Assembly: GCF_002161235.1 (NCBI RefSeq)
Contig: NZ_NFHE01000003.1
Coordinates: 89,936-153,935, forward strand
Reading direction: 5' to 3'
Source of the DNA: Pseudoflavonifractor sp. An85
GTDB lineage: Bacteria; Bacillota; Clostridia; Oscillospirales; Oscillospiraceae
Length of the DNA: 64,000 nucleotides
Below the pieces are notes generated by a model, which made no database searches, had not been told where the DNA came from, and worked only from the letters and a program-made list of their open reading frames with translations. Both the position numbers and the translations under genes were made by a program. This document shows positions 23,074 to 31,735 of this stretch, piece by piece (position 1 is the stretch's first letter; every line of letters starts with the position of its first letter).

Positions 23074-23102
23074 TTGCGGCAACGGGCCGTTTTCCCTACA
23101 AT
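23074..23102 (+). promoter_or_regulatory. Promoter of the XRE membrane regulator
   Basis: TTGCGG (23074-23079), 17-bp spacer, TACAAT (23097-23102), 24 bases before the start codon. Confidence 0.6.
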
Positions 23103-23125
23103 GGGGCCGAAAGGAGTGAGCCCAC

Positions 23126-23635
23126 ATGCTCAATGAAAACATCAAAGCCATCCGGAAATCTAAGGGGCTTTCCCAGCAGGAGCTGGCGGTCAAGGTGAAT
23201 GTAGTGCGGCAGACCATCTCAAAATGGGAGCAGGGATTGTCCGTCCCGGACTCCGATCTGCTCATTGCCCTGTCGGAGGCCCTGGAGACACCCGTGAGCA
23301 CGCTGCTTGGAGAGAATGTGGTGGAGTCGGATGCAGATACCGTCAAAGCCCTCTCGGAAAAGCTGGAGATCATCAATTTGCAGTTTGCCCGGAGAAAGAC
23401 ACTCAGAAGATCTGCGCTGCACTGGTCGCTGATTGCAGTATGCGGAATCATTGTGGTATTGTTTGCGGCTATGCTGGCGGTCAGCAGTCCTTACCTGGGC
23501 TGGGATTTTCATGACCCGGAGCTCGCCGTGGCAGGCACAGTCTATCACGCCTTTGAATGGCTTTTTGTCCGGCTGGCTCCCTTTGTCCTGATTGCGGCTG
23601 CGGTCGGCGTTTTCCTGACGCGGAAAAAGGTATAA
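23126..23635 (+). CDS. XRE regulator with membrane tail
   Basis: A 169-residue protein: Cro/CI helix-turn-helix at residues 1-60 (IRKSKGLSQQELAVKVNVVR, QTISKWEQGLSVPDSD), a helical linker, then two transmembrane helices (about 95-118 and 140-163) and a basic end. This layout is common in Firmicutes, where the membrane part may sense envelope stress or simply tether the DNA-binding head. AAGGAG precedes the start; a strong hairpin follows the stop. Confidence 0.85.
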   Translation: MLNENIKAIRKSKGLSQQELAVKVNVVRQTISKWEQGLSVPDSDLLIALSEALETPVSTLLGENVVESDADTVKALSEKLEIINLQFARRKTLRRSALHWSLIAVCGIIVVLFAAMLAVSSPYLGWDFHDPELAVAGTVYHAFEWLFVRLAPFVLIAAAVGVFLTRKKV

Positions 23636-23639
23636 GAGA

Positions 23640-23680
23640 GTCAGAGGCCCCCGGCGAATAGCCGGAGGCCTCTGACCGTG
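23640..23680. terminator. Bidirectional hairpin terminator
   Basis: TCAGAGGCC with its complement, plus an inner CCGG stem, between two convergent regulators; T-rich sequence follows on the plus strand. Confidence 0.75.
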
Positions 23681-23682
23681 TT

Positions 23683-24441
23683 TTACTTTACCCAATGGGC
23701 CACGGCGTTCCGCAGGAAGCGGGCGCAGCCGGGTACCTGTTTGTCATAGTAGGCGGTAAATCGCTCATCCATCACATACAGCTCCGCAATCCCCCGGTGT
23801 CTGACCGGGTCGTACCGGTTTCCGGTGGTGGTGAGCCACCGGCGGTGGAGAGTACAGATTTCCTTGCCCTCCTGGCTCTCCGGAGACACCCCGGCCTGAA
23901 CAGCGGCCTCCAGCCGCTCCTGAATCTCCCGGCCCAGGTCCGTCCACTCCTGGTACTGTTCCCGGGTCAGGTTCATCACTGTGGCGTTGGCCTCATCCAC
24001 CTCTTGGTCGCCATACTTGGCGCGGATCTCCGCCCCGTAAGTTTCCTCGTTATGGGCTACCGTGCGCTGCTTGAGCGCCTCAAATTTCTGCTCGTCGCTC
24101 ATGATCTCGTTCCTTTCTTCTGCTCCGATGGTGTCTTTCACCGACCGGATGAGCTGTTCCAGCCGCTCCCGCTCCGCCTCCAAAGCGGCCAGGTGGTTTC
24201 GCAGGACAGCCAGACGGTCAAAGGAGGGATCGTCCAGACATTCCTTGATCCGGGCCAGCTCCACCCCGAGGGCCCGGTAATAGAGAATGTCCTGCAACCG
24301 GTCCACCTCCGCCCCGCCGTAATAGCGGTAGCCACTCTCCGCTACCCGGCTGGGCTTCAGCAGCCCGATCTGGTCGTACCAGCGCAAGGTGCGGGTGGTC
24401 ACCCCGGACAGGCGCGACAGTTCCTGAATGGAATACTCCAT
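23683..24441 (-). CDS. MerR-family regulator with TipAS-like ligand domain
   Basis: A 252-residue MerR regulator: winged helix YSIQELSRLSGVTTRTLRWY at the amino terminus, YRYYGGAEVDRLQDILYYRA, a coiled-coil dimer helix (about 75-110), then a TipAS-type antibiotic-recognition domain ending HRGIAELYVMDERFTAYYDK. TipA-like proteins bind thiopeptides or other drugs and open efflux or self genes. ATG at 24441 follows AAGGAGG. Its own promoter has the 19-bp spacer of MerR-controlled genes, so it is autoregulated. No efflux pump is next to it. Confidence 0.9.
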   Translation of the reverse strand: MEYSIQELSRLSGVTTRTLRWYDQIGLLKPSRVAESGYRYYGGAEVDRLQDILYYRALGVELARIKECLDDPSFDRLAVLRNHLAALEAERERLEQLIRSVKDTIGAEERNEIMSDEQKFEALKQRTVAHNEETYGAEIRAKYGDQEVDEANATVMNLTREQYQEWTDLGREIQERLEAAVQAGVSPESQEGKEICTLHRRWLTTTGNRYDPVRHRGIAELYVMDERFTAYYDKQVPGCARFLRNAVAHWVK

Positions 24442-24461
24442 AGATATCCCTCCTTGGAAAT

Positions 24462-24492
24462 ATAGTACCAGTTGACGGAGCGTCAGAGTCAA
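24462..24492 (-). promoter_or_regulatory. MerR-type promoter with 19-bp spacer and operator dyad
   Basis: Minus strand TTGACT (24487-24492) and TACTAT (24462-24467) are 19 bp apart, with TGACG-CTC-CGTCA as a perfect dyad inside the spacer. This is the textbook layout of promoters twisted open by MerR activators. Confidence 0.8.
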
Positions 24493-24551
24493 GAGGAAAT
24501 TCTAAAGTTTTTTAATTTCTGGTTGCAACCGCTCCCCATATTCCAAGCATC

Positions 24552-24586
24552 GATGAGGGACGGATGCGTAGCCTCCGTCCCTCATC
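24552..24586. terminator. Hairpin between the VWA gene and the MerR promoter
   Basis: GATGAGGGACGGA and its exact complement (13 bp, 9-base loop), followed on the plus strand by CGTTTTG. It lies 16 bases after the VWA stop; the T-run favours the other direction, so its role is uncertain. Confidence 0.55.
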
Positions 24587-24601
24587 CGTTTTGACGGCAA
24601 A

Positions 24602-25261
24602 TTACCGCCGTCCCTTCTTCTGCCGCTTTTGAAAGTCCTCCTCAATGGCGTCTTTCCAGTGTTTATCCAAAGGTGCGCTACACCGGACGGCTGCCACGGC
24701 CTGGCCCACCACCTCGTAGTTGAGGCGGGTACCCTCACTGTCGCAGTGGTAGTTCACCGCCCGGTCGGGGGCAATGCCCAGATGGCTCGCCGTCTCTACT
24801 GCGTCGATGTTGGCCCCCAGGAAGAGAAACTCCCAGCCGTATTTTTCTTTCTGCCGCTGGATCATCTCCTTCACCTTTTGCGCCGAATAGCGGCGGCTGG
24901 CATTCTCCATGCCGTCGGTGGTGATGACGAACAGGGTATGCTCCGGCACATCCTCGCTCCGGGCGTACTTATGGATGTTCCCAATATGATGGATGGCTCC
25001 GCCGATGGCGTCCAGCAGGGCGGTACAGCCCCGGACATAGTACTCTTTTTCGGTGATGGGGCGAATCTCGCCCAACTTCATCCGGTCATGGAGTACCTCG
25101 GTCTCATCGTCAAAGAGGACGGTGGAGACGAAGGCCTCGCCCGGCTCCTTCTTCTGTTTTTCAATCATGGCGTTGAAGCCGCCGATGGTGTCCCCTTCCA
25201 GCCCCTGCATGGAGCCGCTGCAATCCAGGATAAAAACGAGCTCTGTCAAATTGTTCTTCAT
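24602..25261 (-). CDS. VWA-domain protein
   Basis: A 219-residue cytosolic von Willebrand factor A domain. VFILDCSGSM supplies the DxSxS metal-ion site; CTALLDAIGG and ITTDGMENASRRY give the remaining Thr and Asp ligands. It is close in style to TerY-like and other single-domain VWA proteins that work with ATPases, kinases or ADP-ribose-handling partners in stress responses. The start codon has AGGGGGA inside a strong hairpin. It follows the macro-domain gene on the same strand. Confidence 0.85.
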   Translation of the reverse strand: MKNNLTELVFILDCSGSMQGLEGDTIGGFNAMIEKQKKEPGEAFVSTVLFDDETEVLHDRMKLGEIRPITEKEYYVRGCTALLDAIGGAIHHIGNIHKYARSEDVPEHTLFVITTDGMENASRRYSAQKVKEMIQRQKEKYGWEFLFLGANIDAVETASHLGIAPDRAVNYHCDSEGTRLNYEVVGQAVAAVRCSAPLDKHWKDAIEEDFQKRQKKGRR

Positions 25262-25268
25262 AAAAATT

Positions 25269-25312
25269 CCCCCTATGCTGTGTTGTTTTGTTTACAAGCA
25301 CAGTATAGGGGG
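25269..25312 (-). promoter_or_regulatory. Hairpin enclosing the VWA ribosome-binding site
   Basis: CACAGTATAGGGGG pairs with CCCCCTATGCTGTG (one mismatch, 16-base loop). On the minus-strand message the second arm contains the AGGGGGA site and is followed by ATTTTTATG, so it could act as terminator-attenuator or block translation. Confidence 0.5.
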
Positions 25313-25353
25313 ATCTGAGCATTTCATGGTCGCCTGGTGGGCGACAAATCCAT

Positions 25354-26352
25354 TCAGCCGCCCAGCAGGCTCTGATCGAATGCGAACAGAGCCTCGTTGA
25401 TTTCGAAGATGTTGTAGTTCCGGTGGGCAATGAAATACTCCACGATAATATCGAACTTGCTGGCATGAGAGAAAGCAAAGCCCGCCTTTCCCAGCATCTC
25501 CTGGGCCTCCTCCAGCGGCAGTTCCAGGGCAATGGCGAAGGCCATGGCGGTGGGCTTGGAGGGCTTATAGTGGACATCCGAGCGGATCTTGGAGAACAGT
25601 TTGCGGTCGATGTTGGCCTTTTTATAGCACTGGGCGTCGGTCATACCCCGCTCGTCGATTTTCCGCAGCAGCATTTGAGAGAAGCTCTCGTCCAGTTTGC
25701 TGAGGGCTTCATCTAGACCAGAGGGCGCCGTGGCACAGGGGGCAGGCATACACTCCGATTCCTCCATGGGCATGGAGGCCATAGCCATCCGGCGACGCTG
25801 GATCTCCCGGCTGTCGGTGTGGGCATCCACATAGAAGTCATCAATATAGGCGGCAATATCGGCAAATAGTTTTCCGCCGATGGTGTAGGCGGCCCGGTCG
25901 AAGATCACCAGGTACACCGTCATGTCGTGGGAGAGCAGGAAATCCCCGATGGTATCCACAGCCACCTTCAGGGCCTGATCCTTGGGGTAGCCGTACACTC
26001 CGGAAGAGATGAGCGGAAACGCCACGGTTTCACACCCATGGGCCAGGGCCACTTCCAGAGAGGAGCGATAGGCCGAGACCAGCAGTTCCCGCTCCCCGTG
26101 GCTGCCACCCCGCCATACGGGGCCAACGGTGTGGATGACAAACTTTGCCGGCAGCCGGTAGCCCTTTGTGATCTTGGCCTGTCCCGTTTTGCAGCCGCCC
26201 AGGGTGCGGCACTCGGCCAGCAGCTCCGGCCCGGCAGCACGGTGGATAGCGCCGTCCACACCTCCCCCGCCCAACAAGCTCTCTTTGGCAGCGTTGACGA
26301 TGGCATCCACCTTCATGGTGGTAATATCATTTCGTACGATATGCAGGGGCAT
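25354..26352 (-). CDS. Macro-domain (ADP-ribose-binding) protein with C-terminal regulatory domain
   Basis: A 332-residue protein. Residues 1 to about 155 are a YmdB/MacroD-type macro domain: [32 protein letters not shown] and [12 protein letters not shown], with the Asn, Gly-rich loop and Gly-Val-Tyr that bind and hydrolyse ADP-ribose linkages or O-acetyl-ADP-ribose. After an Arg/Met-rich linker, residues about 215-332 form a helical domain ([36 protein letters not shown]) resembling a Cro-like fold. It is upstream of the VWA gene, separated by the hairpin; joint action in ADP-ribosylation-linked stress is an inference. Confidence 0.85.
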   Translation of the reverse strand: MPLHIVRNDITTMKVDAIVNAAKESLLGGGGVDGAIHRAAGPELLAECRTLGGCKTGQAKITKGYRLPAKFVIHTVGPVWRGGSHGERELLVSAYRSSLEVALAHGCETVAFPLISSGVYGYPKDQALKVAVDTIGDFLLSHDMTVYLVIFDRAAYTIGGKLFADIAAYIDDFYVDAHTDSREIQRRRMAMASMPMEESECMPAPCATAPSGLDEALSKLDESFSQMLLRKIDERGMTDAQCYKKANIDRKLFSKIRSDVHYKPSKPTAMAFAIALELPLEEAQEMLGKAGFAFSHASKFDIIVEYFIAHRNYNIFEINEALFAFDQSLLGG

Positions 26353-26380
26353 GACCGCACCTCCTCGCTTGATAGGGCCA

Positions 26381-28009
26381 TCATACCATAAGCGGGGCTG
26401 TCTGGCAATCCAGCAAAGGATGGGGCGCGGTTTCCTGGATGCCCAGCATCTTTTGGATCATCTCAAAGTGCTTGGCTACCGTATGCCGGGTCACCTTGGC
26501 CCCTTTGGCGATGACGCTGTAATTGGTTTCGTCCGGATGGAGCCGCATATACTCCCAGATCTGCCGCTGCTTCTTTGTGAGTTTGTCCGGCGGGATGATT
26601 CCACGCATCCGGTCCTGGATGGCTTTCCGCTCCGCATTCATCTGCTGGATGAGCACCTTCAGCTTCTCCTCGCACTCCTCCCGGGTGTGGGCGTAGACAC
26701 ATTTGGAGTGCTTGGTGCCGTCCGGCCAGGTGGGCGAGTAGCGCCCCTCAAAGAGATGGTCGTTGAGCTCAGAGATGCAACCGGTTCCGGGTTTTCGGGT
26801 GCGCCGGATCACCGGCTGGAAGTCGGTGAGGGGATTCTGCGCTGCCTCCGGAGATTCCTCCGCCACCTCGTTGCCCAGGCCACGGTCAATCTTGGCGGCG
26901 GCTTCACTGAGCATATCGCCGGTGATGTGGGTATAAATGTCCAGCGTGGTCGCCGCCGATACATGGCCCAGCATGGCGGAGAGGGTCTTGATGTCCATGC
27001 CGTTTTCCAGGGCCATGGTGGCGAAGGTGTGGCGCAGGTCGTGGAAGCGAATCTTCTTGCACCCGGCCCGCTCCAAAATGATCCGGAGCCGCCGGAGCAC
27101 CGAGCCCGGCGCCAGCGGCAGATCTGGGTTCTTCGGTGATGGAAACAGCCAGCGGGAGCTTGCCGTCTTTTGATACGCCCGGAACACCTCTACCACAGCA
27201 GGCGGCAGCACCAGCTTGCGGATGGACGCTTTGGTCTTGGGGACGCTCAGCTGCAGCTTTCCGTTCACCTCATAGACCTGCTTGGTCACGGACAGCATTC
27301 CGGTATCCAGATCCAGGTCGGACCATTGCAGGGCCAGCAGTTCTCCCCGCCGCAGGCCGGTGGACAGATCCAGCAGGAACAGCTCGAAGTAGCCCTCCGC
27401 CTGGGCCTGCATAAGGAATCGCTGAAGCTCCCGGGGCGACAGCACCTGCATCTCCCGGCCCCGCTTGGGTGGCAGCTTGCAGCCCACCGCCGGGTTGGTG
27501 CGGATCAGATTTTCCCGCACTGCCTGCTCCAGCGCCGCCCGGCATTTGGCGTGACACATCCGCACCATGCGGTCGGAGAGACCCTTTCCATATTGTTCTG
27601 TCCGAACCAGCCGCCCCTCCTTTTTGAGATGAGCGTAGAACTGCTGAAGATCCTTTTGGGTCAGCTGGCACAGCGGGATCTTGCCCAGCTGCGGGATGAT
27701 ATGCTGGTAGATGTTGCTCTCATAATTTGATTGGGTGGTGGGGCGAAGGCCGGGCTTGGTGTAGTTCTGATACCAAAAGTCCATCCACTCCCCGAAGGGC
27801 ATATCAGGGCGAATCTTCTCGGACTTGGAACCGCCCACTTCTTCCATCAGCTTGGCCAGCTTTTCCTGGCACTCCCGCTTAGTCTTGGCCAGTACATTCT
27901 TCGTTTTGGGCAGGCCCTTGTCATCGTAGCCCACCACGGCCCGGCCCTCCCAGCGGCCATCCTTTCTTTGTCTTATGGTGCCGGTTCCGCTTTTTCGTTT
28001 CCTTGCCAC
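26381..28009 (-). CDS. Tyrosine site-specific integrase with long C-terminal extension
   Basis: A 542-residue tyrosine recombinase: AP2-like arm-binding amino terminus ([20 protein letters not shown]), SAM-like core-binding domain (about 75-160), and a catalytic domain with [12 protein letters not shown] (Arg), [16 protein letters not shown] (His-x-x-Arg), [15 protein letters not shown] (His and Tyr). About 130 residues then follow, including a likely helix-turn-helix at the end ([20 protein letters not shown]), unusual for the family. GTG at 28009 with AGAGGAG upstream is the start; the longer open frame is an out-of-phase shadow of the next integrase. It overlaps that gene by 37 bases. Confidence 0.9.
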   Translation of the reverse strand: MARKRKSGTGTIRQRKDGRWEGRAVVGYDDKGLPKTKNVLAKTKRECQEKLAKLMEEVGGSKSEKIRPDMPFGEWMDFWYQNYTKPGLRPTTQSNYESNIYQHIIPQLGKIPLCQLTQKDLQQFYAHLKKEGRLVRTEQYGKGLSDRMVRMCHAKCRAALEQAVRENLIRTNPAVGCKLPPKRGREMQVLSPRELQRFLMQAQAEGYFELFLLDLSTGLRRGELLALQWSDLDLDTGMLSVTKQVYEVNGKLQLSVPKTKASIRKLVLPPAVVEVFRAYQKTASSRWLFPSPKNPDLPLAPGSVLRRLRIILERAGCKKIRFHDLRHTFATMALENGMDIKTLSAMLGHVSAATTLDIYTHITGDMLSEAAAKIDRGLGNEVAEESPEAAQNPLTDFQPVIRRTRKPGTGCISELNDHLFEGRYSPTWPDGTKHSKCVYAHTREECEEKLKVLIQQMNAERKAIQDRMRGIIPPDKLTKKQRQIWEYMRLHPDETNYSVIAKGAKVTRHTVAKHFEMIQKMLGIQETAPHPLLDCQTAPLMV

Positions 28010-29175
28010 GGTTTCAACTCCTCTCCCAACAGATTTTTCAGGAAGCCGCCCACCACATCGCTGGCGGCTCTCTGCATGTCCGGCGTCACATGGGTATAGG
28101 TATCGAGGGTAAAGCTGGCGTTGGTGTGTCCCAGAATGCCGGAGAGGGTCTTGGCATCCACACCGCTGGCCAGAGCATGAGTGGCGAAAGTGTGGCGCAG
28201 ATCGTGGAAGCGAATGTCGGGCAGTCCCGCTTCCTTCAGCATCACCTTCATCCAGTAGTAAGCGGCGCTGGGACGCACCGGCTTCTCCGGGGCCAGAGGT
28301 TCCGGGAAGATCCACTGGCTGATGGCGTGTTTCTTCCGCTCTTTCAGACGCTGGACGGTGCTGGGCGGCAGTCGGATGGTGCGCCTGCCCTGACTGGTTT
28401 TGGTCTCCCCAATCTCCAGCTCGCCCCGCTTTGTCACATGCACTGAGCGGAGAATTTTCAGCGTCCCGGCGGTTTCATCGAAGTCCCGCCACATGAGGCC
28501 GCAGATCTCACCCCGGCGCAGGCCGGTGGTCAGCTCCGTGTAGAAGAAGTCCCGCCAGACTTCGTTTTTGTCCACCGCTGCCAGGAAAGCATCGATCTGT
28601 TCCCGGTCGAGCACCTGCTTGGGCTTGTAGTTGTTCTTGGGCAGCTTGGCCCCGTCTGTGGGGTTGTAGGGAATGATATGGTCGTGTTCCGCATCCTTGA
28701 GACAGCGGTGGAGCATGGCGTGGATACGGAGCACCATGGTATCTGATAACTCGTGTCCGTACTCCGGGTGGTCGTGGACCCGTCCTTCTTTTTTCAGCTT
28801 CCGGTACAGCTTTTGAATGTCCATTCGGGTGATGCGGGAGATGATCTTGCCGCCCAGATAGGGATCGATGTAGCACCGGATGTACTGCTCGTAGCTGCGC
28901 AGGGTGTTGGGCCGCAGAGTGACAGCGCCGTACTCCTCCATCCAGCGGTCCAGCCACTGGCGCAGGGTCATGCGGCTGTCCTCGGTGAGCTGTGCATCTT
29001 GGTAGAGTTCCATGTCCCGGTGGAGCTTGGCCAGCAATTCCTTCTGCGTCTTTCCCAGCACATACCGGAAGATGGGCTCTCCGTTTTGCTTGTGGCCCAC
29101 CACGATGCGGCCTTCCCATCGGCCATCGTCCCGCTTGCGCACCATGCCGTCCCCGGATGGTCGTCTCTTTGCCAT
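27973..29175 (-). CDS. Tyrosine site-specific integrase
   Basis: A 400-residue integrase of normal length: AP2-like amino terminus (DGMVRKRDDGRWEGRIVVG), core-binding domain, and catalytic residues in [32 protein letters not shown] and LGHTNASFTLDTYTH. It is related to the 542-residue integrase over the full catalytic region but not nearly identical. GGAGGTGAAAC precedes ATG. The two together could act as a pair, as in Tn554-like systems, or one may be the relic of a nested element. It recognises its attachment site through the tRNA-like core if it belongs to the outer element. Confidence 0.93.
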   Translation of the reverse strand: MAKRRPSGDGMVRKRDDGRWEGRIVVGHKQNGEPIFRYVLGKTQKELLAKLHRDMELYQDAQLTEDSRMTLRQWLDRWMEEYGAVTLRPNTLRSYEQYIRCYIDPYLGGKIISRITRMDIQKLYRKLKKEGRVHDHPEYGHELSDTMVLRIHAMLHRCLKDAEHDHIIPYNPTDGAKLPKNNYKPKQVLDREQIDAFLAAVDKNEVWRDFFYTELTTGLRRGEICGLMWRDFDETAGTLKILRSVHVTKRGELEIGETKTSQGRRTIRLPPSTVQRLKERKKHAISQWIFPEPLAPEKPVRPSAAYYWMKVMLKEAGLPDIRFHDLRHTFATHALASGVDAKTLSGILGHTNASFTLDTYTHVTPDMQRAASDVVGGFLKNLLGEELKPWQGNEKAEPAP

Positions 29176-29217
29176 GTTGTTTCACCTCCAGTAGTTCAGT
29201 TTCATTTGTTGTGTAGC

Positions 29218-29421
29218 CTATCTCACAGGAGGAAACCTGTACGGCTCTGCCACGCACTGATAGAGCACAGCACCGCACCGACGACAGATCAAGTACTGCA
29301 GTCGGTTGCCCATCATACCGTGTTTCTTGAATGTGACCAGTGCCTCGCCGTGCTGCCAGCCAAGGCCAATATCCCAGCACCCACAGTACTGGCACCGTTG
29401 AATGGGGATCCGATTTGTCAT
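29218..29421 (-). CDS. Small zinc-ribbon protein
   Basis: A 67-residue protein with two cysteine pairs, CQYCGCWDIG and CRRCGAVLYQC, spaced as a single zinc ribbon, and a positively charged start. Such small ribbons accompany integrases in many Firmicutes elements; the role is unknown, perhaps DNA binding or a nuclease partner. A GAAAGGAGG site precedes it. It lies between integrase and the DUF6809-like gene in the same orientation. Confidence 0.65.
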   Translation of the reverse strand: MTNRIPIQRCQYCGCWDIGLGWQHGEALVTFKKHGMMGNRLQYLICRRCGAVLYQCVAEPYRFPPVR

Positions 29422-29426
29422 CTTGA

Positions 29427-29732
29427 TTACTCCTCCTTTCCTGTGCTGGGGCGAATACAGTCTGCCTCTCCCTCATCCAGAAGGTGCAGACCATCCGCCT
29501 CCATTTCTTTTGCAATTCCCCAGGCCAGTTTGAACCCTGCGGTGAAGCTGGCCTGGGAGATGGCTTCTCGCATCAGGGCTTGTCCATCCACCAAGTCCAT
29601 GAGCCTGCGCCGCTGTGTCTTGTCCAAGCAGTCCCGCACGTCCTGGCGGGCAGTTTCGATTTCCTTCTCCAGCTCTGTAAGATTGGGCTTTCGGAAGAAC
29701 CGCCGGTGCAATGCTCTCATGTAGTCGTTCAT
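29427..29732 (-). CDS. DUF6809-family protein
   Basis: A 101-residue helical protein. MNDYMRALHRRFF, ELEKEIETARQDVRD, RRRLMDLVDGQALMRE and SFTAGFKLAWGIAKEM are characteristic of DUF6809, a family of accessory proteins in Clostridia mobile elements with no known function. AAGGAGG lies eight bases before ATG at 29732; the longer frame upstream is out of character. Five bases separate its end from the start of the zinc-ribbon gene. Confidence 0.75.
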   Translation of the reverse strand: MNDYMRALHRRFFRKPNLTELEKEIETARQDVRDCLDKTQRRRLMDLVDGQALMREAISQASFTAGFKLAWGIAKEMEADGLHLLDEGEADCIRPSTGKEE

Positions 29733-29878
29733 GTGTGCCGCCTCCTTATCAGCAACACACAATACCCCAACCGTTTTGCAATATCCAGCCCTTATTTGAA
29801 ATTTCTCAGAAAAATTCTGCGGCTGGCAAGGGCTTTTATCTTTGTATTGCACATCAGATTTTAATACACTCACATGAA

Positions 29879-30283
29879 TCACACCGACTTCTGGAAGTCC
29901 AGCACTTCCTTGAAGCTGATGCGTCCGTTGGTGCTGTTCACCTCCCGCACACTCCGGCCACGCATGAGCTGGTAGGTACGCTGGTCCATGTCGGTGTCGG
30001 CAGTGAGAATGTGGTTGCACAGATTTTGTTCCACCGCCACCTTGTAGAGATACCTGCCCATGCGCTGTGCGAAGTCATCCGTGATGCCAATGAGTATGGT
30101 GGAGAGAACCTCGGGCAGGAATGCACCGGCATTCTTGGTGTTCAGATAGCCCAGATAGAACTCCACGGCTTTTTCGATGAACTCGCTCTGGCTCTTGCAG
30201 TTATCGCTCCGGTAGGTGTCCTCAATTTTCCCTCTCACAGAAGGGGTGAAAAAGACGGTTGTTTTCTGTTTTCCTTTGACCAT
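29879..30283 (-). CDS. RHH-like mobile-element accessory protein
   Basis: A 134-residue protein. The opening KQKTTVFFTPSVRGKIEDTY, then SQSEFIEKAVEFYLGYL, follows a ribbon-helix-helix pattern as in MobC/relaxosome or partition accessory proteins. The remainder is helical. AAAGGAGA precedes ATG at 30283. It lies between the replication initiator and the DUF6809 gene. DNA binding at an origin or transfer site is an inference. Confidence 0.6.
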   Translation of the reverse strand: MVKGKQKTTVFFTPSVRGKIEDTYRSDNCKSQSEFIEKAVEFYLGYLNTKNAGAFLPEVLSTILIGITDDFAQRMGRYLYKVAVEQNLCNHILTADTDMDQRTYQLMRGRSVREVNSTNGRISFKEVLDFQKSV

Positions 30284-30679
30284 AATATTCTCCTTTCCCT
30301 TTACAACTGCCTCAAAGTCCTTGGGACTGTAAGGCTCGTCCCCAACAGAGCGTTCCTCCCTGAATTTTTCGCCAAAAGGAACGCCCTTTGAAAAGCCTGA
30401 AACTGCCTGCACTGCGGGCAGTTGTGGACGGCACGGCGCACAAGGAGCGTCGTGCTTTTCTCCTGCTTCTCGTCGTCGCAAGCTCCATATCTCTCATTTC
30501 CGCCCGGAAGGGCGAAAACTCGCTCATTCCACTGCTCCTCCTCTCCCCACCGAACCCGCTTGCGCTGGGCTTCGGCGGGGGCCCATTTTGTCCTCCCCCC
30601 TGAAATCGGGTCCAATTCGCTTCAATCCTATCTAGTTTGGCAGGGGTCTCCCCTGCCCCTTCTCGTGCCACACAGCGGC
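30284..30679. other. Gene-free stretch, candidate origin region
   Basis: About 400 bases without a credible gene; frames here are Pro/Ser/Cys-rich shadows. It has several inverted repeats, the best being GGCAGGGG-TCT-CCCCTGCC at 30639-30657, immediately after the replication-initiator stop and before the RHH gene. That location suits a replication or transfer origin; no nick-site consensus could be recognised. Confidence 0.4.
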
Positions 30680-31147
30680 TCACAGGCGGCCACACGGGGC
30701 ATCTGTCTCCTTCCAGCTTGCGTCCCGTTCCTTGGCAGCACGGGCAGCCTTCTTCTTGTCCAACTCCCACTGCTTCTTCTGCTGTTCAGCCACCTGCAGC
30801 TGATGGTTGTTGAATTCATCTATGACCAACTGAATGGGAAGGATGGTGTAACGCAGACGACCGTTAAGGTTGCGGCCATCTTTGGCAACTACCGATGTGT
30901 GCTCCGTGCGGATGAGTTGCCGCTCCTCCAGCTCCATCACATACTTGCGCACCGTAGTTACGCATTTCCCAATGGCCTCTGAGATCATTCGGTAGCTCAC
31001 CAGACACTGATAGGTTTTTCTGTCCTCCCGGCTGAGGAGATACCCGTAGATGGAGATGGCATCCGAGGACAGGCCCAGAGAGTAAATTTCATTGGGCACC
31101 GGGAAGTAGTTTTTGATAGGATCACGCTTGGTCCAGCTCTTCTTCAT
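30680..31147 (-). CDS. Replication initiator-like winged-helix protein
   Basis: A 155-residue protein like the amino-terminal part of RepA/RepN initiators of Gram-positive elements: NYFPVPNEIYSLGLSSDAIS and SYRMISEAIGKCVTTVRKYV, a winged helix, then a basic, Lys/Ala-rich carboxy helix. Its start overlaps the excisionase stop by four bases (ATGA) and has GGAGGTG. Shorter than full RepA, it may be an initiator or a regulator. Presence with integrase and excisionase suggests an element that replicates after excision. Confidence 0.7.
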   Translation of the reverse strand: MKKSWTKRDPIKNYFPVPNEIYSLGLSSDAISIYGYLLSREDRKTYQCLVSYRMISEAIGKCVTTVRKYVMELEERQLIRTEHTSVVAKDGRNLNGRLRYTILPIQLVIDEFNNHQLQVAEQQKKQWELDKKKAARAAKERDASWKETDAPCGRL

Positions 31148-31353
31148 TTCACACCTCCAGACTGTGCTTCCACCCACTGCATGAACTTTTCTTTCGGAAC
31201 CACCATGCGGCTGCCCACACGCAGAGTGGGAAAACCAGGTTCGTGCATCAGCTCATAAGCACTGGATGACGAGACGCCCAATACAGCTGCCACTATTTCC
31301 GCATTGAGAAACAGCGGCAGGTCATCGTAGCTTTTACAGCTTGAGAGTTTCAT
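31144..31353 (-). CDS. xis: AlpA/excisionase-like small HTH protein
   Basis: A 69-residue MerR-type winged helix: DLPLFLNAEIVAAVLGVSSS, AYELMHEPGFPTLRVGSRM, VPKEKFMQWVEAQ, the standard excisionase/AlpA pattern. It would bend DNA at the attachment site to favour excision, and it heads the int-rep operon-like series. TTGGAGGT precedes the start. Confidence 0.85.
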   Translation of the reverse strand: MKLSSCKSYDDLPLFLNAEIVAAVLGVSSSSAYELMHEPGFPTLRVGSRMVVPKEKFMQWVEAQSGGVK

Positions 31354-31735
31354 TGCAATACCTCCAATCTTTTTAAGTGCAGAGAAAAATTTTATTGCGT
31401 TCCGGAGGTCCCTCTGATAGACTGAACACAGATTGGGCTGTGTTCCGAAACGCAGCGGGCCGTTGAACTGTTGCAGCAGTTCAGCGGTCTTTTTTGTTTC
31501 TGGTTGGCCACCACCATACCCGCTCCTGCCCTGCTTAACCTACACGGCGTTTGTTTCCCCTTGGTACGCTCCCCTGTTTTCCCTAACAATGTCATGGCGA
31601 TACTTCCCCGGCGAGTATCATCTCTGGTGATGGGTATTTCATTTTCAAGGTACGGTTGCCCTTTGGTCTGAGTTCAGTGTAAAATAAAAAAAGAGCAGTT
31701 TACATCAGGAAGTGATCTTGAGAGGAGGCGGACCG
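31354..31735. other. Gene-free stretch with a terminator-like hairpin
   Basis: No supported gene between the divergent excisionase and DUF6076 genes. CCGTTGAACTG pairs with CAGTTCAGCGG (one wobble) at 31460-31490, followed by TCTTTTTTG, a plausible intrinsic terminator on the plus strand with no gene in front of it; it may be an attenuator or relic. Confidence 0.5.

Noticed and set aside
28010..28315. Amino-terminal extension of the 542-residue integrase to 644 residues
   Set aside because: The extra part is an out-of-phase reading of the neighbouring integrase; GTG at 28009 has a ribosome-binding site.
30312..30770. Long frames in the candidate origin region
   Set aside because: Cys/Pro/Arg-rich, no family resemblance, no ribosome-binding site; they partly overlap the replication initiator.
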